DNA from: Clostridium_S neuense
GTDB lineage: Bacteria > Bacillota > Clostridia > Clostridiales > Clostridiaceae
Reading direction: 5' to 3'
Length of the DNA stretch: 64,000 nucleotides
Assembly: GCF_045310695.1 (NCBI RefSeq)
Contig: NZ_JBJIAA010000001.1
Coordinates: 310,001-374,000 of the forward strand
In this document: positions 25,820-34,901 of the stretch, in pieces
Layout: each line of letters starts with the position of its first letter
Numbering within the stretch: the first letter of the stretch is position 1
Program-made: the position numbers and the translations under genes
Notes under the pieces: model-generated
Seen by the model: only the letters and a program-made list of their open reading frames with translations
Databases searched by the model: none
Told to the model about the DNA's origin: nothing

Positions 25820-27235
25820 ATGCTTAATCATGAAAAAGCAGATTTTATTGATGACGCAAAAATACACGAATATCTTGAATATGGTAAAGAAAAAGCAAAA
25901 GATAACGATTTTGTAAATGAAATTATCGACAAAGCTTCAAAATGTAAGGGGCTTGATCCTAAAGAAGTATCAGTGCTACTCCATATTGAAGATGACAATA
26001 CACTTGATAAAATATACAAAACTGCAATAAGAATAAAACAAAACATTTATGGAAATAGAATAGTAATGTTTGCTCCTCTTTATATAAGTAGTTACTGCGT
26101 TAATGGCTGCAGGTACTGTGGATATAACTGTGAAAACAAAGGCGTAAGAAAAAAACTCACTAAAAAGGAACTAATACGTGAAGTTGAATTAATTCAATCC
26201 TTAGGTCATAAAAGAATTGTTCTCGAAGCCGGTGAAGACCCTGTAAACTGTCCTATAGACTATGTTACAGATTGCATGAAAACAATTTATGAGGTTCATA
26301 GTGGTAATGGTGAAATGAGGAGAATTAACGTTAATATTGCAGCTACAACAATTGAGAACTACAAAAAACTTAAGGCAGCCAAAATAGGTACTTATACTTT
26401 ATTTTCTGAAACATACCATAGAGAAACATATAGTAAAATGCATCCAACAGGTCCAAAACACGATTACGACTACCACATGACAGCACTTGAAAGAGCCATG
26501 GAAGCTGGAATTGATGACGTCGGAATTGGTGTTTTATATGGCTTATATGATTATAAATACGAAACTATTGCAATGTTTTTACACTCTAAGCATCTTGAAG
26601 AAAGGTTCAATGGAGTTGGTCCTCATACAATATCAATGCCTAGAATAAGACCTGCCCGTGGAGTTGATTTTTCAAACTTCCCTTACCTTGTTTCTGATCA
26701 TGACTTTAAGAAGCTTGTTGCAATATTAAGACTTGCAGTTCCTTACACTGGAATGATTTTATCAACAAGAGAAGAACCTAAATTTAGAGAAGAAGTTATA
26801 TCTGTTGGAATTTCTCAAATAAGTGCTGGTTCTGCTACAGACGTCGGAGGTTATGAAAAAGAATTTGGAGATAGCTCTCAAGTTGATCCTCCACAATTTG
26901 TAGTAAATGATGATAGAACTCCAATTGAAATATTGAAATCACTATGTGCAAAAGGATATATTCCAAGTTACTGCACAGCTTGTTATAGACAAGGAAGAAC
27001 GGGTGAACGTTTCATGGCACTTGCTAAGTCTGGCCAAATTCATAACTGCTGTCTTCCTAACGCAATACTTACCTTTAAAGAATATTTAATTGATTATGCA
27101 GATGATGAATTAAGAGAAATAGGTAAGAATACAATAGAAAAGAATCTAGAACAGATTACTTCTGAAGCTACAAAAAAGGAAACCATTGCTAGACTAGCTA
27201 GAATTGAAAATGGTGAAAGAGATCTTTATTTTTAA
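25820..27235 (+). CDS. hydG: [FeFe] hydrogenase maturase HydG, radical SAM tyrosine lyase
   Basis: 471 residues. Cleaves tyrosine to make the CO and CN ligands of the H-cluster. The N-terminal radical SAM cluster motif is CVNGCRYC (CX3CX2C, about residues 93-100); the C-terminal auxiliary cluster region reads YCTACYRQGRTGERFM and later CCLPNA, diagnostic of HydG rather than ThiH. GGAGG precedes ATG. Maturases HydE and HydF are not in the window. Downstream is a strong terminator. Confidence 0.97.
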   Translation: MLNHEKADFIDDAKIHEYLEYGKEKAKDNDFVNEIIDKASKCKGLDPKEVSVLLHIEDDNTLDKIYKTAIRIKQNIYGNRIVMFAPLYISSYCVNGCRYCGYNCENKGVRKKLTKKELIREVELIQSLGHKRIVLEAGEDPVNCPIDYVTDCMKTIYEVHSGNGEMRRINVNIAATTIENYKKLKAAKIGTYTLFSETYHRETYSKMHPTGPKHDYDYHMTALERAMEAGIDDVGIGVLYGLYDYKYETIAMFLHSKHLEERFNGVGPHTISMPRIRPARGVDFSNFPYLVSDHDFKKLVAILRLAVPYTGMILSTREEPKFREEVISVGISQISAGSATDVGGYEKEFGDSSQVDPPQFVVNDDRTPIEILKSLCAKGYIPSYCTACYRQGRTGERFMALAKSGQIHNCCLPNAILTFKEYLIDYADDELREIGKNTIEKNLEQITSEATKKETIARLARIENGERDLYF

Positions 27236-27257
27236 AACTTAATATAAAAAATCCAAG

Positions 27258-27288
27258 AAAAACGACTGTCTAAAAAGCAGCCGTTTTT
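27258..27288 (+). terminator. Terminator after hydG
   Basis: AAAAACGACTG / CAGCCGTTTTT arms (one A-C mismatch), nine-base loop, T-tract within the right arm. Confidence 0.85.
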
Positions 27289-27318
27289 CTAATTAAAGCT
27301 TAAACTAATGCTGTCACC

Positions 27319-27534
27319 TCATATTGCTTTTAATATGTTGTATTGTGACATATAAAGTTCATAGTATGAAGCCTTTTTACTCATAAGCTCCTCGTAATTT
27401 CCAATCTCAATGATTTTTCCATTATCCACATACTTGAATTCAACAAAGTGAAGCAATAACAACCATGATAATAACCATTATCATTATAAACCTATGCTGC
27501 TTTACATAGCCAAAATCCATTTTAAACTGTCCAT
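27319..27534 (-). pseudogene. ABC multidrug transporter ATPase remnant (internal deletion plus frameshift)
   Basis: On the minus strand an ATG at 27534 behind AAGGAA opens MDSLKWIL, then a one-base shift is needed to continue YVKQHRFIMIMVIIMVVIAS, a typical N-terminus of an ABC half-transporter. The sequence then jumps directly to VDNGKIIEIGNYEELMSKKASYYELYMSQY, the C-terminal end of such a protein (27321-27430), with the transmembrane and nucleotide-binding domains gone. About 500 residues have been deleted. It is certainly non-functional. Confidence 0.85.
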
Positions 27535-28057
27535 AAAAATTCCTTCAACTTATCTATTTACCTTTACAATTATGTGTTAAAATAAATATGAAAATATGAA
27601 TGAAATTCACATTGGATTTAATAATATAAATATAAGAAATTTTTCTCCTAATCACATTACCAAAGAAATCTTTTTAGACATATTTAATTTCAAAAAAACA
27701 TATAATTATAACTTTTAATTTTCATAAAAGTCCAATATAGTTAAAGAAATTATTTCCTATATACATAATATTTCTTTGTATAAAATATCTAAAAACATGT
27801 GCTTAAGTCCTGTATATCTCTAAAATATTTAAGGAGGAAACAGGAGTATTTACCATAAACTACATCATTAAAATAAGACTTAAATAAGTTAAAACCTTAC
27901 TAATTGATACCACATTTTCTGTTAAAACTATAGCAAAAAGTGTTACTATAATGATCCCTATTACTTCGGTAAATTATCAAAAAAATATTATGTTATTTCT
28001 TCTTCTTGCTATAAAAATAGATAAAAGTATTGATTTTTACGTAAATTAACATTAAAA
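27535..28057. other. AT-rich spacer without recognised gene
   Basis: No supported gene. A minus-strand run around 27880-27990 reads as hydrophobic residues (VIGIIIVTLFAIVLTE...) ending in a stop, and may be the tail of another decayed membrane protein, but it is too short to identify. An isolated AAGGAGGAAACAGGAG at about 27831-27846 has no start codon at proper distance. Confidence 0.4.
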
Positions 28058-28076
28058 TATAATTAATAATTATTAT
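28058..28076 (+). promoter_or_regulatory. -10 box overlapping an AT palindrome before the flavodiiron gene
   Basis: TATAAT at 28058-28063 runs into TTAATAATTATTAT (28063-28076), a near-palindrome similar to the PerR-box pattern TTATAATNATTATAA. In C. acetobutylicum PerR is known to repress flavodiiron and rubredoxin genes, so this is a reasonable but weak operator candidate in such AT-rich DNA. Confidence 0.3.
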
Positions 28077-28106
28077 CCTTTAATAATAATTTAAGGAGTG
28101 ATAAAG

Positions 28107-30656
28107 ATGAAAGCAATTGAAATAAAAAAAGACATTTATTGGGTTGGTGCCCTTGATCCTAATCTTAGGATTTTTGACATAGTAATGTATACACCGTATG
28201 GCACAACCTACAATTCCTATGTTGTAAAAGGTTCTAAAAAAACAGCTGTTTTTGAAACTGTAAAAGAAAAGTTTTTCGATGAATATCTAGCAAGACTTGA
28301 ATCTCTTAATGTTGATATTAAAAACATAGATTATATTGTGGTTGATCACACAGAACCAGATCACGCAGGTTCCGTAGAAAAGCTTCTTGATATCGCGAAA
28401 AATGCAAAAGTAGTTGGTTCAAGTACAGCTATAAAGTTTCTAAAAAATATTGTAAATCGTCCTTTTGAAGCTATTGAAGTTAAAGATAATTCTTCATTAG
28501 ATCTTGGTGGAAAAACACTTAAATTTATTTCGGCTCCTCTTTTACATTGGCCTGATACAATATATACTTATGTTCCTGAAGAAAAGCTTCTTATAACTTG
28601 TGATTCTTTTGGCTGCCATTATTCAAGTGAAAAAATATTTAACGATCTTATAGAGGACAAAGAAAAGTATATAGATGCACTAAAATATTACTTTGATTGC
28701 ATAATGGGTCCATTTAAGCCTTATGTTCTTAAGGCATGTGCTAAAATAGAAAACTTGCCAATAGATATAATCTGCCCAGGACATGGTCCTATATTAAGAG
28801 ATGATCCAAAAAAAATTGTTGAGCTTTATAAAAAGTGGAGTACAGAAGAAGACATATTTAAGAGAAAAGAAATAACTATTTGCTATGTATCAGCTTATGG
28901 TTATACAAAAGAAATTGCTGATAAAATATCAGAAGGAATAAAATCTGTAGATGATTTTACTATAAACTCTTTTGATGTAACTTATAGTAAAGAGGAAGAG
29001 ATTATACAAAAACTTAATTCTTCAGTAGGTTTTCTTTTTGGCTCACCTACTATAACTAGTGATGCTTTAAGGCCAATTTATGACATAATAAACTCACTAA
29101 ATCCTATAATTCATGGTGGAAGATTTGCTGGAGCTTTTGGTTCCTATGGTTGGAGCGGAGAAGCTGTACCTAATATGGAAGAAAGATTGAGACAGCTTAG
29201 AATGAGAATTCCTGTTCCGGGTTTAAAAATCAATTTTAAGCCTTCTGACGAAGATAATAATCGTGCTTATCACTTTGGTAAAAGTTTTGCAGAAAAAATA
29301 AAGGAAAATTTAAATAAAACTTCTGCTAATATAAAAAGCTCTTCTACCGTAAAGAAATGGAAATGTATAATATGTGGTGTTGTATTTGAAGGAAATGAAC
29401 CTCCTGAATTTTGCCCTGTGTGTGGTGCCGGCAAAGATCAATTTATAGAAATAACTGAGAATAAAAATTCATTTAAAAGTGAAACTACAGAAAAGATAGT
29501 CATCTTAGGAAATGGTGCAGCTGGTTATCATGCTGCTGAAGCTATAAGAAAGAGAAATACCAAGTGTACTGTTGAAATTATATCCTCAGAAAACTACCTG
29601 ACCTACTTTAGACCAGAACTTTCTGATTACTTAACAGAAAATATTGAAGACAGCAAATTTTTTGTATCCCCTCACGGTTGGTATGAAGATAATAACATTA
29701 TGTTAAGACTAAATTCCACAGTTGATAAAATTATACCTTCAAATAAGGAACTTTTGCTTTCTGATGGAAGTAAAACAAATTATGATAAACTAATATTAGC
29801 AACTGGAAGTCATAACTTTAAACCAGATTTGCCTGGAATTGAAAAAGAAGGAATTTTCACTTTAAAAGATATAAATGATGCAAATAACATTAAGAACTAT
29901 ATGAAATCTTCCAAAAATGCAGTTGTAATAGGAGGAGGACTTTTAGGTCTTGAAGCTGCCTCAGAGCTAAAAAAATCCGGACTAAATGTAACTGTAGTAG
30001 AATTTTTCGACAGACTACTTCCAAAACAGCTCGATAAACCTGGAGCTAAACTTTTTGAAAAGCTTATTTCAAAATACAGAATCAATCTCCTACTAGACGA
30101 TTCCTGCATTGAAATTTTAGGCGATGCTTCAGTTACTGGTGTAAAACTTAAAAGCGGCAAAACAATTGATGCAGATATGGTTTTATTTTCAATAGGAATA
30201 AGACCAAACAAAAAGCTTGCTGAAGAATGTGGAATTAAAACGAATAAAGGAATACTAGTTAATGAGAATATGGAAACAAATATAAAGGATATCTATGCTG
30301 CTGGTGATGCTGCTGAACTAAATGGAACTATTTATGGTAACTGGACTGCTGCTGTAGAGATGGGTAAGACAGCAGGTGCTAATGCTATAGGCGATAAACT
30401 TTCATTTAAAGATTTTGTATCCTCTGTAATATTTGATGCTCTAGGTACCTCTGTAGTATCCTTTGGCAATGTAACAAATGATGAAAATGAAAAACTTGAA
30501 TTCCTTAATCTTAAATTAAATGAATGCAAAACTTTGTTTTTTATAAACAATGTTCTTTCAGGTGGATACTTAATAGGTAACACCTCTGCCGCAGGAAAAC
30601 TAATTTTAGCTATGAAAGATAATAAAACCTTAAAAGATACCTTAATTTATATATAA
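28107..30656 (+). CDS. Class F-type flavodiiron protein: diiron/flavodoxin/rubredoxin/NADH:rubredoxin oxidoreductase fusion
   Basis: 849 residues carrying a complete O2 (or NO) reducing chain. Residues 1-250 are the metallo-beta-lactamase-like diiron domain with ligands H81-x-E83-x-D85-H86, H147, D166 and the later GHGPI His; 255-400 flavodoxin (FMN); about 420-460 rubredoxin (CIICG...CPVCG, two CxxC pairs); about 470-849 a pyridine nucleotide-disulphide oxidoreductase-type NROR with FAD site ILGNGAAGYHAAEAI, NADH site VVIGGGLLGLEAASEL and IYAAGDAAE. Thus NADH electrons pass within one polypeptide to O2. ATG 28107 follows AAGGAGTGATAAAG. It is a single-gene unit on the plus strand with its own terminator. 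Confidence 0.95.
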   Translation: MKAIEIKKDIYWVGALDPNLRIFDIVMYTPYGTTYNSYVVKGSKKTAVFETVKEKFFDEYLARLESLNVDIKNIDYIVVDHTEPDHAGSVEKLLDIAKNAKVVGSSTAIKFLKNIVNRPFEAIEVKDNSSLDLGGKTLKFISAPLLHWPDTIYTYVPEEKLLITCDSFGCHYSSEKIFNDLIEDKEKYIDALKYYFDCIMGPFKPYVLKACAKIENLPIDIICPGHGPILRDDPKKIVELYKKWSTEEDIFKRKEITICYVSAYGYTKEIADKISEGIKSVDDFTINSFDVTYSKEEEIIQKLNSSVGFLFGSPTITSDALRPIYDIINSLNPIIHGGRFAGAFGSYGWSGEAVPNMEERLRQLRMRIPVPGLKINFKPSDEDNNRAYHFGKSFAEKIKENLNKTSANIKSSSTVKKWKCIICGVVFEGNEPPEFCPVCGAGKDQFIEITENKNSFKSETTEKIVILGNGAAGYHAAEAIRKRNTKCTVEIISSENYLTYFRPELSDYLTENIEDSKFFVSPHGWYEDNNIMLRLNSTVDKIIPSNKELLLSDGSKTNYDKLILATGSHNFKPDLPGIEKEGIFTLKDINDANNIKNYMKSSKNAVVIGGGLLGLEAASELKKSGLNVTVVEFFDRLLPKQLDKPGAKLFEKLISKYRINLLLDDSCIEILGDASVTGVKLKSGKTIDADMVLFSIGIRPNKKLAEECGIKTNKGILVNENMETNIKDIYAAGDAAELNGTIYGNWTAAVEMGKTAGANAIGDKLSFKDFVSSVIFDALGTSVVSFGNVTNDENEKLEFLNLKLNECKTLFFINNVLSGGYLIGNTSAAGKLILAMKDNKTLKDTLIYI

Positions 30657-30660
30657 TAAA

Positions 30661-30699
30661 TAAAAGCTTTTAACATCCACAGCATGTTAAAAGCTTTTA
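30661..30699. terminator. Bidirectional terminator between the flavodiiron and lipoprotein genes
   Basis: Perfect 16-bp arms (30661-30676 and 30684-30699), loop CCACAGC, with A-tract and T-tract at the two ends. The right arm contains the stop codon of the convergent lipoprotein gene. Confidence 0.9.
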
Positions 30700-31317
30700 T
30701 TTATCTCCTTGGCTACCAAGAAATTTATTCTTACATTGATTCATATAATCTTTATTTGCTTCATCAAAAGATTTATTTGTTTCAAGTATTTTATTCATAT
30801 TTTTGCTACTTACAATAAATTTGTTTTGAATTCGCTTTTGATTATTTTCCCACATTAATTCATTTTCATTTAAACTAGAGTCATCATTTAAAAAATACCA
30901 TTTATTATTTTTCTTGATAAGTATAACTATTTCAACATCTGGTCTTGGAGTTGATATACTTTTGAAGTATGCATTGAAGCTACCTGTCATTGCAGCAAGT
31001 CTTCCCTCCTTCTTTACATTATAAACACCATTAAATTTAATTTTTTCTATGCTAAAAACACTAAATTTCTTTTTAATAGTCTGTATATCTGCAATACTAG
31101 GATTAACAAAAAAACCCTTTAGATATTCCTCATCTTTCGGAATTTCACTTTCGTAATATTCTTTTACAAATTGCTGTATCTCTAATTTATCTTTTTCAAG
31201 TTGAGTTTGAGCAACTTTAGCGCCTTTATCATTTTGTCCTTTGCTGCATCCACCAAAACTAAATACCATGGTCAAAGCAATTATAACCACAGTGCATTTA
31301 ACCCAAAAGCTTTTCAC
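30697..31317 (-). CDS. Lipoprotein of unknown function
   Basis: 206 residues. Signal peptide with lipobox FSFGGC (Cys near residue 23) followed by a charged mature domain; KNNKWYFLNDDSSLNENELMWEN is a recognisable NTF2-like type ending (conserved W-YF), with PDVEIVILIKKNNKWYF as central strands, so a small cone-shaped domain is possible. No specific family is recognised. GTG 31317 follows AAGGGTATAAAA. Transcribed alone, convergent with the flavodiiron gene. Confidence 0.75.
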   Translation of the reverse strand: MKSFWVKCTVVIIALTMVFSFGGCSKGQNDKGAKVAQTQLEKDKLEIQQFVKEYYESEIPKDEEYLKGFFVNPSIADIQTIKKKFSVFSIEKIKFNGVYNVKKEGRLAAMTGSFNAYFKSISTPRPDVEIVILIKKNNKWYFLNDDSSLNENELMWENNQKRIQNKFIVSSKNMNKILETNKSFDEANKDYMNQCKNKFLGSQGDK

Positions 31318-31398
31318 TTTTATACCCTTCCATCCTAAAAAATTTATATACACAAAATCACTTTACATTCGCTTATCATATAAGAACAAAACCGTAAA

Positions 31399-31431
31399 AA
31401 AATTGCTTTTATTTTTATCTTACGCAATTTT
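31399..31431 (-). terminator. Terminator after the BrkB-type gene
   Basis: AAAATTGC / GCAATTTT arms (31399-31406 and 31424-31431), followed on the minus strand by TTTTTTTACGG. A second small hairpin TTTACAC / GTGTAAA lies between it and the BrkB stop. Confidence 0.7.
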
Positions 31432-31475
31432 AAATTTTACACTAAAATTACTATTGTGTAAATATTTAATATGAT

Positions 31476-32309
31476 TTATTTATAAATATTTTTATTTAAT
31501 ATTGCAGAATTTATTTCTCCACCAAGAATAAGTATAAATGATCCCATAAAAAGCCAAGTCATTAGAACTATAACTGCCCCTATACTTCCATAGATTTTAG
31601 AGTAATTTCCAAAGTTATTTATATAATATGAGAATCCAAAGGATGATATCACCCAACCTACAGTTGTAAACAAAGCCCCCCAAATTACATCACTCCATTT
31701 ATGCTTTTTTGCTGGAGTATACCTATAAACAGCTGAAAATACGAACAGCATTGTTAAAACTAAAATAAAATACTTTATAAAATCCCACAAGAAGGATGTT
31801 ATTTCTGGATGATGAAACCATCTTGAAATAATAGGTTCATTTACACTTGCAAATATCATCAAAACAGTTATTGCAAATATAGTAATTATAAGACCCATTG
31901 TAAATATAAAGGATACCAACTGAACCTTCAAAAATCCTCTTCTTTCTTCTTCTCTATATGACATATTAAGTCCTTTTATTATGGCATTAAATCCAGACAT
32001 TGATGCCCATAAACTTACAATTAAACTGAAGGACAAAAGATTTCCATTCTTTTTCTCTGTAACCTCTAAAACTATTCCTTTAACTAAACCATATACTTGC
32101 TCTGGCATTATTCTTTCAAATATTTGAAGAACCTCATAACCTTTTATATTACTAAATCCTATTAGTGTCATTAAAAATATTAAAAAAGGAAAAAGTGAAA
32201 AAAGTAGTCCATAAGCCAATTGAGACGCCAGAGCAAAAATATCATCATCTAAAGATATCTTAACAACTTCAACAATAAATTTTCTTATGTTCAATTTACC
32301 CTTCTCCAT
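31476..32309 (-). CDS. YihY/BrkB-family inner membrane protein
   Basis: 277 residues, six hydrophobic helices. Family motifs are ALASQLAYGLLFSLFPFLIFL at the N-terminus, LIVSLWASMSGFNAIIKGLN, and the C-terminal GALFTTVGWVISSFGFSYYINNFGNYSKIYGSIGAVIVLMTWLF. The family was once called ribonuclease BN, a misassignment; transport or envelope roles are proposed but not proven. AAGGAAACTACT precedes ATG. Divided from glmM by a fold-back element. Confidence 0.92.
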   Translation of the reverse strand: MEKGKLNIRKFIVEVVKISLDDDIFALASQLAYGLLFSLFPFLIFLMTLIGFSNIKGYEVLQIFERIMPEQVYGLVKGIVLEVTEKKNGNLLSFSLIVSLWASMSGFNAIIKGLNMSYREEERRGFLKVQLVSFIFTMGLIITIFAITVLMIFASVNEPIISRWFHHPEITSFLWDFIKYFILVLTMLFVFSAVYRYTPAKKHKWSDVIWGALFTTVGWVISSFGFSYYINNFGNYSKIYGSIGAVIVLMTWLFMGSFILILGGEINSAILNKNIYK

Positions 32310-32406
32310 AGTAGTTTCCTTTCAAAATTTTTTACTTATATATGTTTATTATAACCAAGTAAAAAATATAAACACAATAATATATATAACCTAAAAGTTT
32401 TAAAAT

Positions 32407-32596
32407 CTAGTTAACAATGCTGAAGGAACAGTTTAAAAAACTCCTAATAAATCTTGGTAAAAAAATCACAAAATACTTAGATATTTCAATTGTCTGAGCT
32501 TATTTTCAGCGAGTTATTGAAATATCTTAGGATCTTGTGATTTTTTTACCTTAGATTTATAGGAGTTTTTTAATGTGACGAAACATTTTTAGTAAG
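32407..32596. repeat. 190-bp fold-back element, copy 2
   Basis: Aligns along its whole length with 9581-9772: TTAACAATGCTGAAGGAAC at the left, TCCTAATAAATCTTGG, TACTTAGATATTTCAATTGTC, apical TCTGAGC....TTTCAGCGAGTT, then the complementary arms ending in GTGACGAAACATTTTTAG. Terminal arms are less perfect than in copy 1, suggesting age. It begins 9 bases 3' of the glmM stop and has no reading frame. Confidence 0.85.
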
Positions 32597-32605
32597 GCAG
32601 CTCTA

Positions 32606-33955
32606 TTATCTATTTGCCTTTTCCTGTATTTTCTTAGCCAATCCATGAGCCATTGTATCAAGTAATTTCTGATCTTCTCCCTCAAGCATAACTCTAACAA
32701 GTGGTTCTGTTCCAGATGGTCTTATTAGAACTCTTCCATTTCCGTCAAGTTCCTTTTCAATTTTTACTATTTCATCTGCTATTTCTTTATCTGTTATATA
32801 TATATCCTTCTTATCATTTGGAACCTCTGCATTTGCAAGTACCTGAGGAAGCTTTTTCATCATGGCTGCAAGTTCTGATAACTTCTTTCCACTCTTTTTA
32901 ACAATAGCTGATAACTGAAGTGCTGTTACAAGTCCATCACCTGTAGTATTATAATCTAAGAATATTATATGACCTGATTGTTCCCCTCCAAGTTTATAAC
33001 CTTCCTTAAGCATTTCCTCAAGAACATATCTATCTCCAACCTTGGTTTTTACAGTATCAATATTAACCTTATCAAGAGCCTTAAATAGACCCATATTGCT
33101 CATTACAGTAACTACAACTACATTTTTATTAAGCTTGCCCTGCTCCTTAAGATATTGACCACAAATGGCCATTATAAAATCGCCATCTATAAGCTTTCCT
33201 TTTTCATCAACTGCAAGGCATCTATCAGCATCACCATCAAAAGCAAGTCCTAAATCGCAATTTTTTCTAACAACATAATCCATAAGTTCTTCAGGATGAG
33301 TTGATCCACAGTTTGCATTTATATTTATACCATCTGGATCATTGTTTATAACCTTAACATCCGCTCCAAGTTCTCTAAAGGTCTTAACAGCAGTTATATA
33401 CGATGCTCCATTAGCACAATCTAATGCTACCTTTATTCCTTTTAAATCGATATCTATAGTACTTTTAGCAAATTCTATGTAATCGTCAATTGCAGCTTCT
33501 TCAATTACCTTTCTTCCAACGCTCTCACCTGTAGGAAGTGGTACTCCCTCAAAATTACTTTCTATAACGCTTTGAATTTTGTCTTCCAATTCATCAGATA
33601 ATTTATAACCTGTCCCATTGAAAAACTTAATTCCATTATACTCTACTGGATTGTGAGAAGCAGATATTACTACTCCTGCATCTGCATTATATTTCCTAGT
33701 TAAATATGCAACTGCAGGTGTTGGAATTATTCCTACACATATAGCCTCGGCTCCAACTGAAAGTATTCCGGATACTAATGCAGCTTCAAGCATATCTCCA
33801 GAAATTCGCGTATCCATTCCTACTAATATTTTAGGTTTGTGGGTTCCTTCTGTTAAAACATATGCCCCAGCTCTTCCTAACTTATAGGCTAATTCAGCAG
33901 TAAGTTCCGCGTTCGCTATTCCTCTTACTCCATCTGTTCCAAACATTCTACTCAT
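32606..33955 (-). CDS. glmM: Phosphoglucosamine mutase
   Basis: Interconverts glucosamine-6-phosphate and glucosamine-1-phosphate for UDP-GlcNAc synthesis. 449 residues; FGTDGVRGIAN at the N-terminus, phosphoserine loop ISASHNPVEYNGIKFF (about residues 97-112), Mg loop DGDADRC (about 240), sugar loop GGEQSGHIIF, phosphate loop RPSGTEPLVRVM. AGGCAGG precedes ATG. Followed by the second fold-back element. Confidence 0.97.
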   Translation of the reverse strand: MSRMFGTDGVRGIANAELTAELAYKLGRAGAYVLTEGTHKPKILVGMDTRISGDMLEAALVSGILSVGAEAICVGIIPTPAVAYLTRKYNADAGVVISASHNPVEYNGIKFFNGTGYKLSDELEDKIQSVIESNFEGVPLPTGESVGRKVIEEAAIDDYIEFAKSTIDIDLKGIKVALDCANGASYITAVKTFRELGADVKVINNDPDGININANCGSTHPEELMDYVVRKNCDLGLAFDGDADRCLAVDEKGKLIDGDFIMAICGQYLKEQGKLNKNVVVVTVMSNMGLFKALDKVNIDTVKTKVGDRYVLEEMLKEGYKLGGEQSGHIIFLDYNTTGDGLVTALQLSAIVKKSGKKLSELAAMMKKLPQVLANAEVPNDKKDIYITDKEIADEIVKIEKELDGNGRVLIRPSGTEPLVRVMLEGEDQKLLDTMAHGLAKKIQEKANR

Positions 33956-34112
33956 ATTTTAAACCTGCCTTTTTATATTCTAATATTATAAAATTCTAAA
34001 CTCAAATCGCTATTTATTATAGCATAATTTAAAATCTAGTACAATTACAGTTAATTAATACAAAATACATTTTTATTTTAAATAGTGATATACTTATATA
34101 TAATCGAATTAA

Positions 34113-34157
34113 TGAAATTCATCCCAGAAAACATCCTTATAGTATACATGAATTTCA
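34113..34157. promoter_or_regulatory. Inverted repeat upstream of the metallo-hydrolase gene
   Basis: TGAAATTCAT (34113-34122) and ATGAATTTCA (34148-34157) are exact complements separated by 25 bases. A hairpin or paired operator site in the leader of the plus-strand gene at 34201. Confidence 0.35.
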
Positions 34158-34200
34158 AATTTAATATGGTTTATCTTAATTAAGTAGGAGTGTGATAAAT

Positions 34201-34833
34201 TTGAATTTAACTTGGTTTGGTCAGTCTTGTTTTTTAATAGAAACAGATGAAAATAAAAAAATTTTAACTGATCCTTTTGATGAAGCCTTAGGATATAAAG
34301 CATATAAAGGTGCAGTTGATGTTGTAACCATAAGTCATCATCACTTTGATCATGATTGCATAAAAAACTTTCCTGAAAATATTTTAATATTTGATAAACC
34401 TGGCACATATAAATATGAAAACACCGAAATAATAGGTTTTCCATCCTATCATGATAATTTAAAAGGTGCCGCAAGGGGAAAAAATATCATTTTCACTTTT
34501 AAAATAAATAACATAAAAATTTGCCACCTTGGAGATTTAGGCTATGTTCTATCAGAAGATGAGATTAATTCACTTGGAAATATAGACGTGCTTTTGATTC
34601 CTGTTGGTGGTAACTTTACCATAGATGGCGATGAGGCTGCAAAACTATGCAGGAAAATAAATAGCAAAATTGTAGTACCTATGCACTACAAAACGCCATT
34701 GATTTCACTTCCTATAGATGGTATTGATAAATTCATTCTTAGTATGAAGAATGCAGAAAAACTTCACGAAAGTAAATTAATTATTGAAGAAAATTTAAGT
34801 GGAACTAATAGAGTATTAATACCAACCATTTAA
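34201..34833 (+). CDS. MBL-fold metallo-hydrolase (UlaG/YtkL-like)
   Basis: 210 residues, compact metallo-beta-lactamase fold. Opens LTWFGQSCFLIETDENKKILTDPF, metal motif SHHHFDHD (HxHxDH type), then CHLGDLGYVLS and PMHYKT. This short form resembles UlaG/UPF0173-like hydrolases; the substrate is unknown. GTG 34192 is too near AGGAG, so TTG 34201 (ten bases away) is preferred. Convergent with nrdG; one of the few plus-strand genes. Confidence 0.88.
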   Translation: MNLTWFGQSCFLIETDENKKILTDPFDEALGYKAYKGAVDVVTISHHHFDHDCIKNFPENILIFDKPGTYKYENTEIIGFPSYHDNLKGAARGKNIIFTFKINNIKICHLGDLGYVLSEDEINSLGNIDVLLIPVGGNFTIDGDEAAKLCRKINSKIVVPMHYKTPLISLPIDGIDKFILSMKNAEKLHESKLIIEENLSGTNRVLIPTI

Positions 34834-34841
34834 AAACAGTG

Positions 34842-34888
34842 ACAGGTGACAAGTTGCGGAGAAAAACTCACCTTAACTTGTCACCTGT
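34842..34888. terminator. Bidirectional hairpin between the metallo-hydrolase and nrdG
   Basis: ACAGGTGACAAGTT / AACTTGTCACCTGT, 14-bp perfect arms with a 19-base loop containing CGGAGAAAAAC, plus outer CAGTG / CACTG. It lies between convergent genes. The loop core is shared, inverted, with the fold-back at 4394. T-tracts are weak. Confidence 0.65.
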
Positions 34889-34901
34889 CCTTTGTTACTT
34901 A

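Noticed and set aside
27880..27990. C-terminal fragment of a small membrane transporter
   Set aside because: About 35 hydrophobic residues ending in a stop; too short and low-complexity to name.
33956..34200. glmS-type ribozyme or riboswitch near glmM
   Set aside because: No matching core sequence; the gene here is glmM and the spacer is AT-rich with only a small inverted repeat.
34109..34474. 121-residue minus-strand frame opposite the metallo-hydrolase
   Set aside because: Lies antisense to a clear gene and shows biased, low-quality residues typical of shadow frames.
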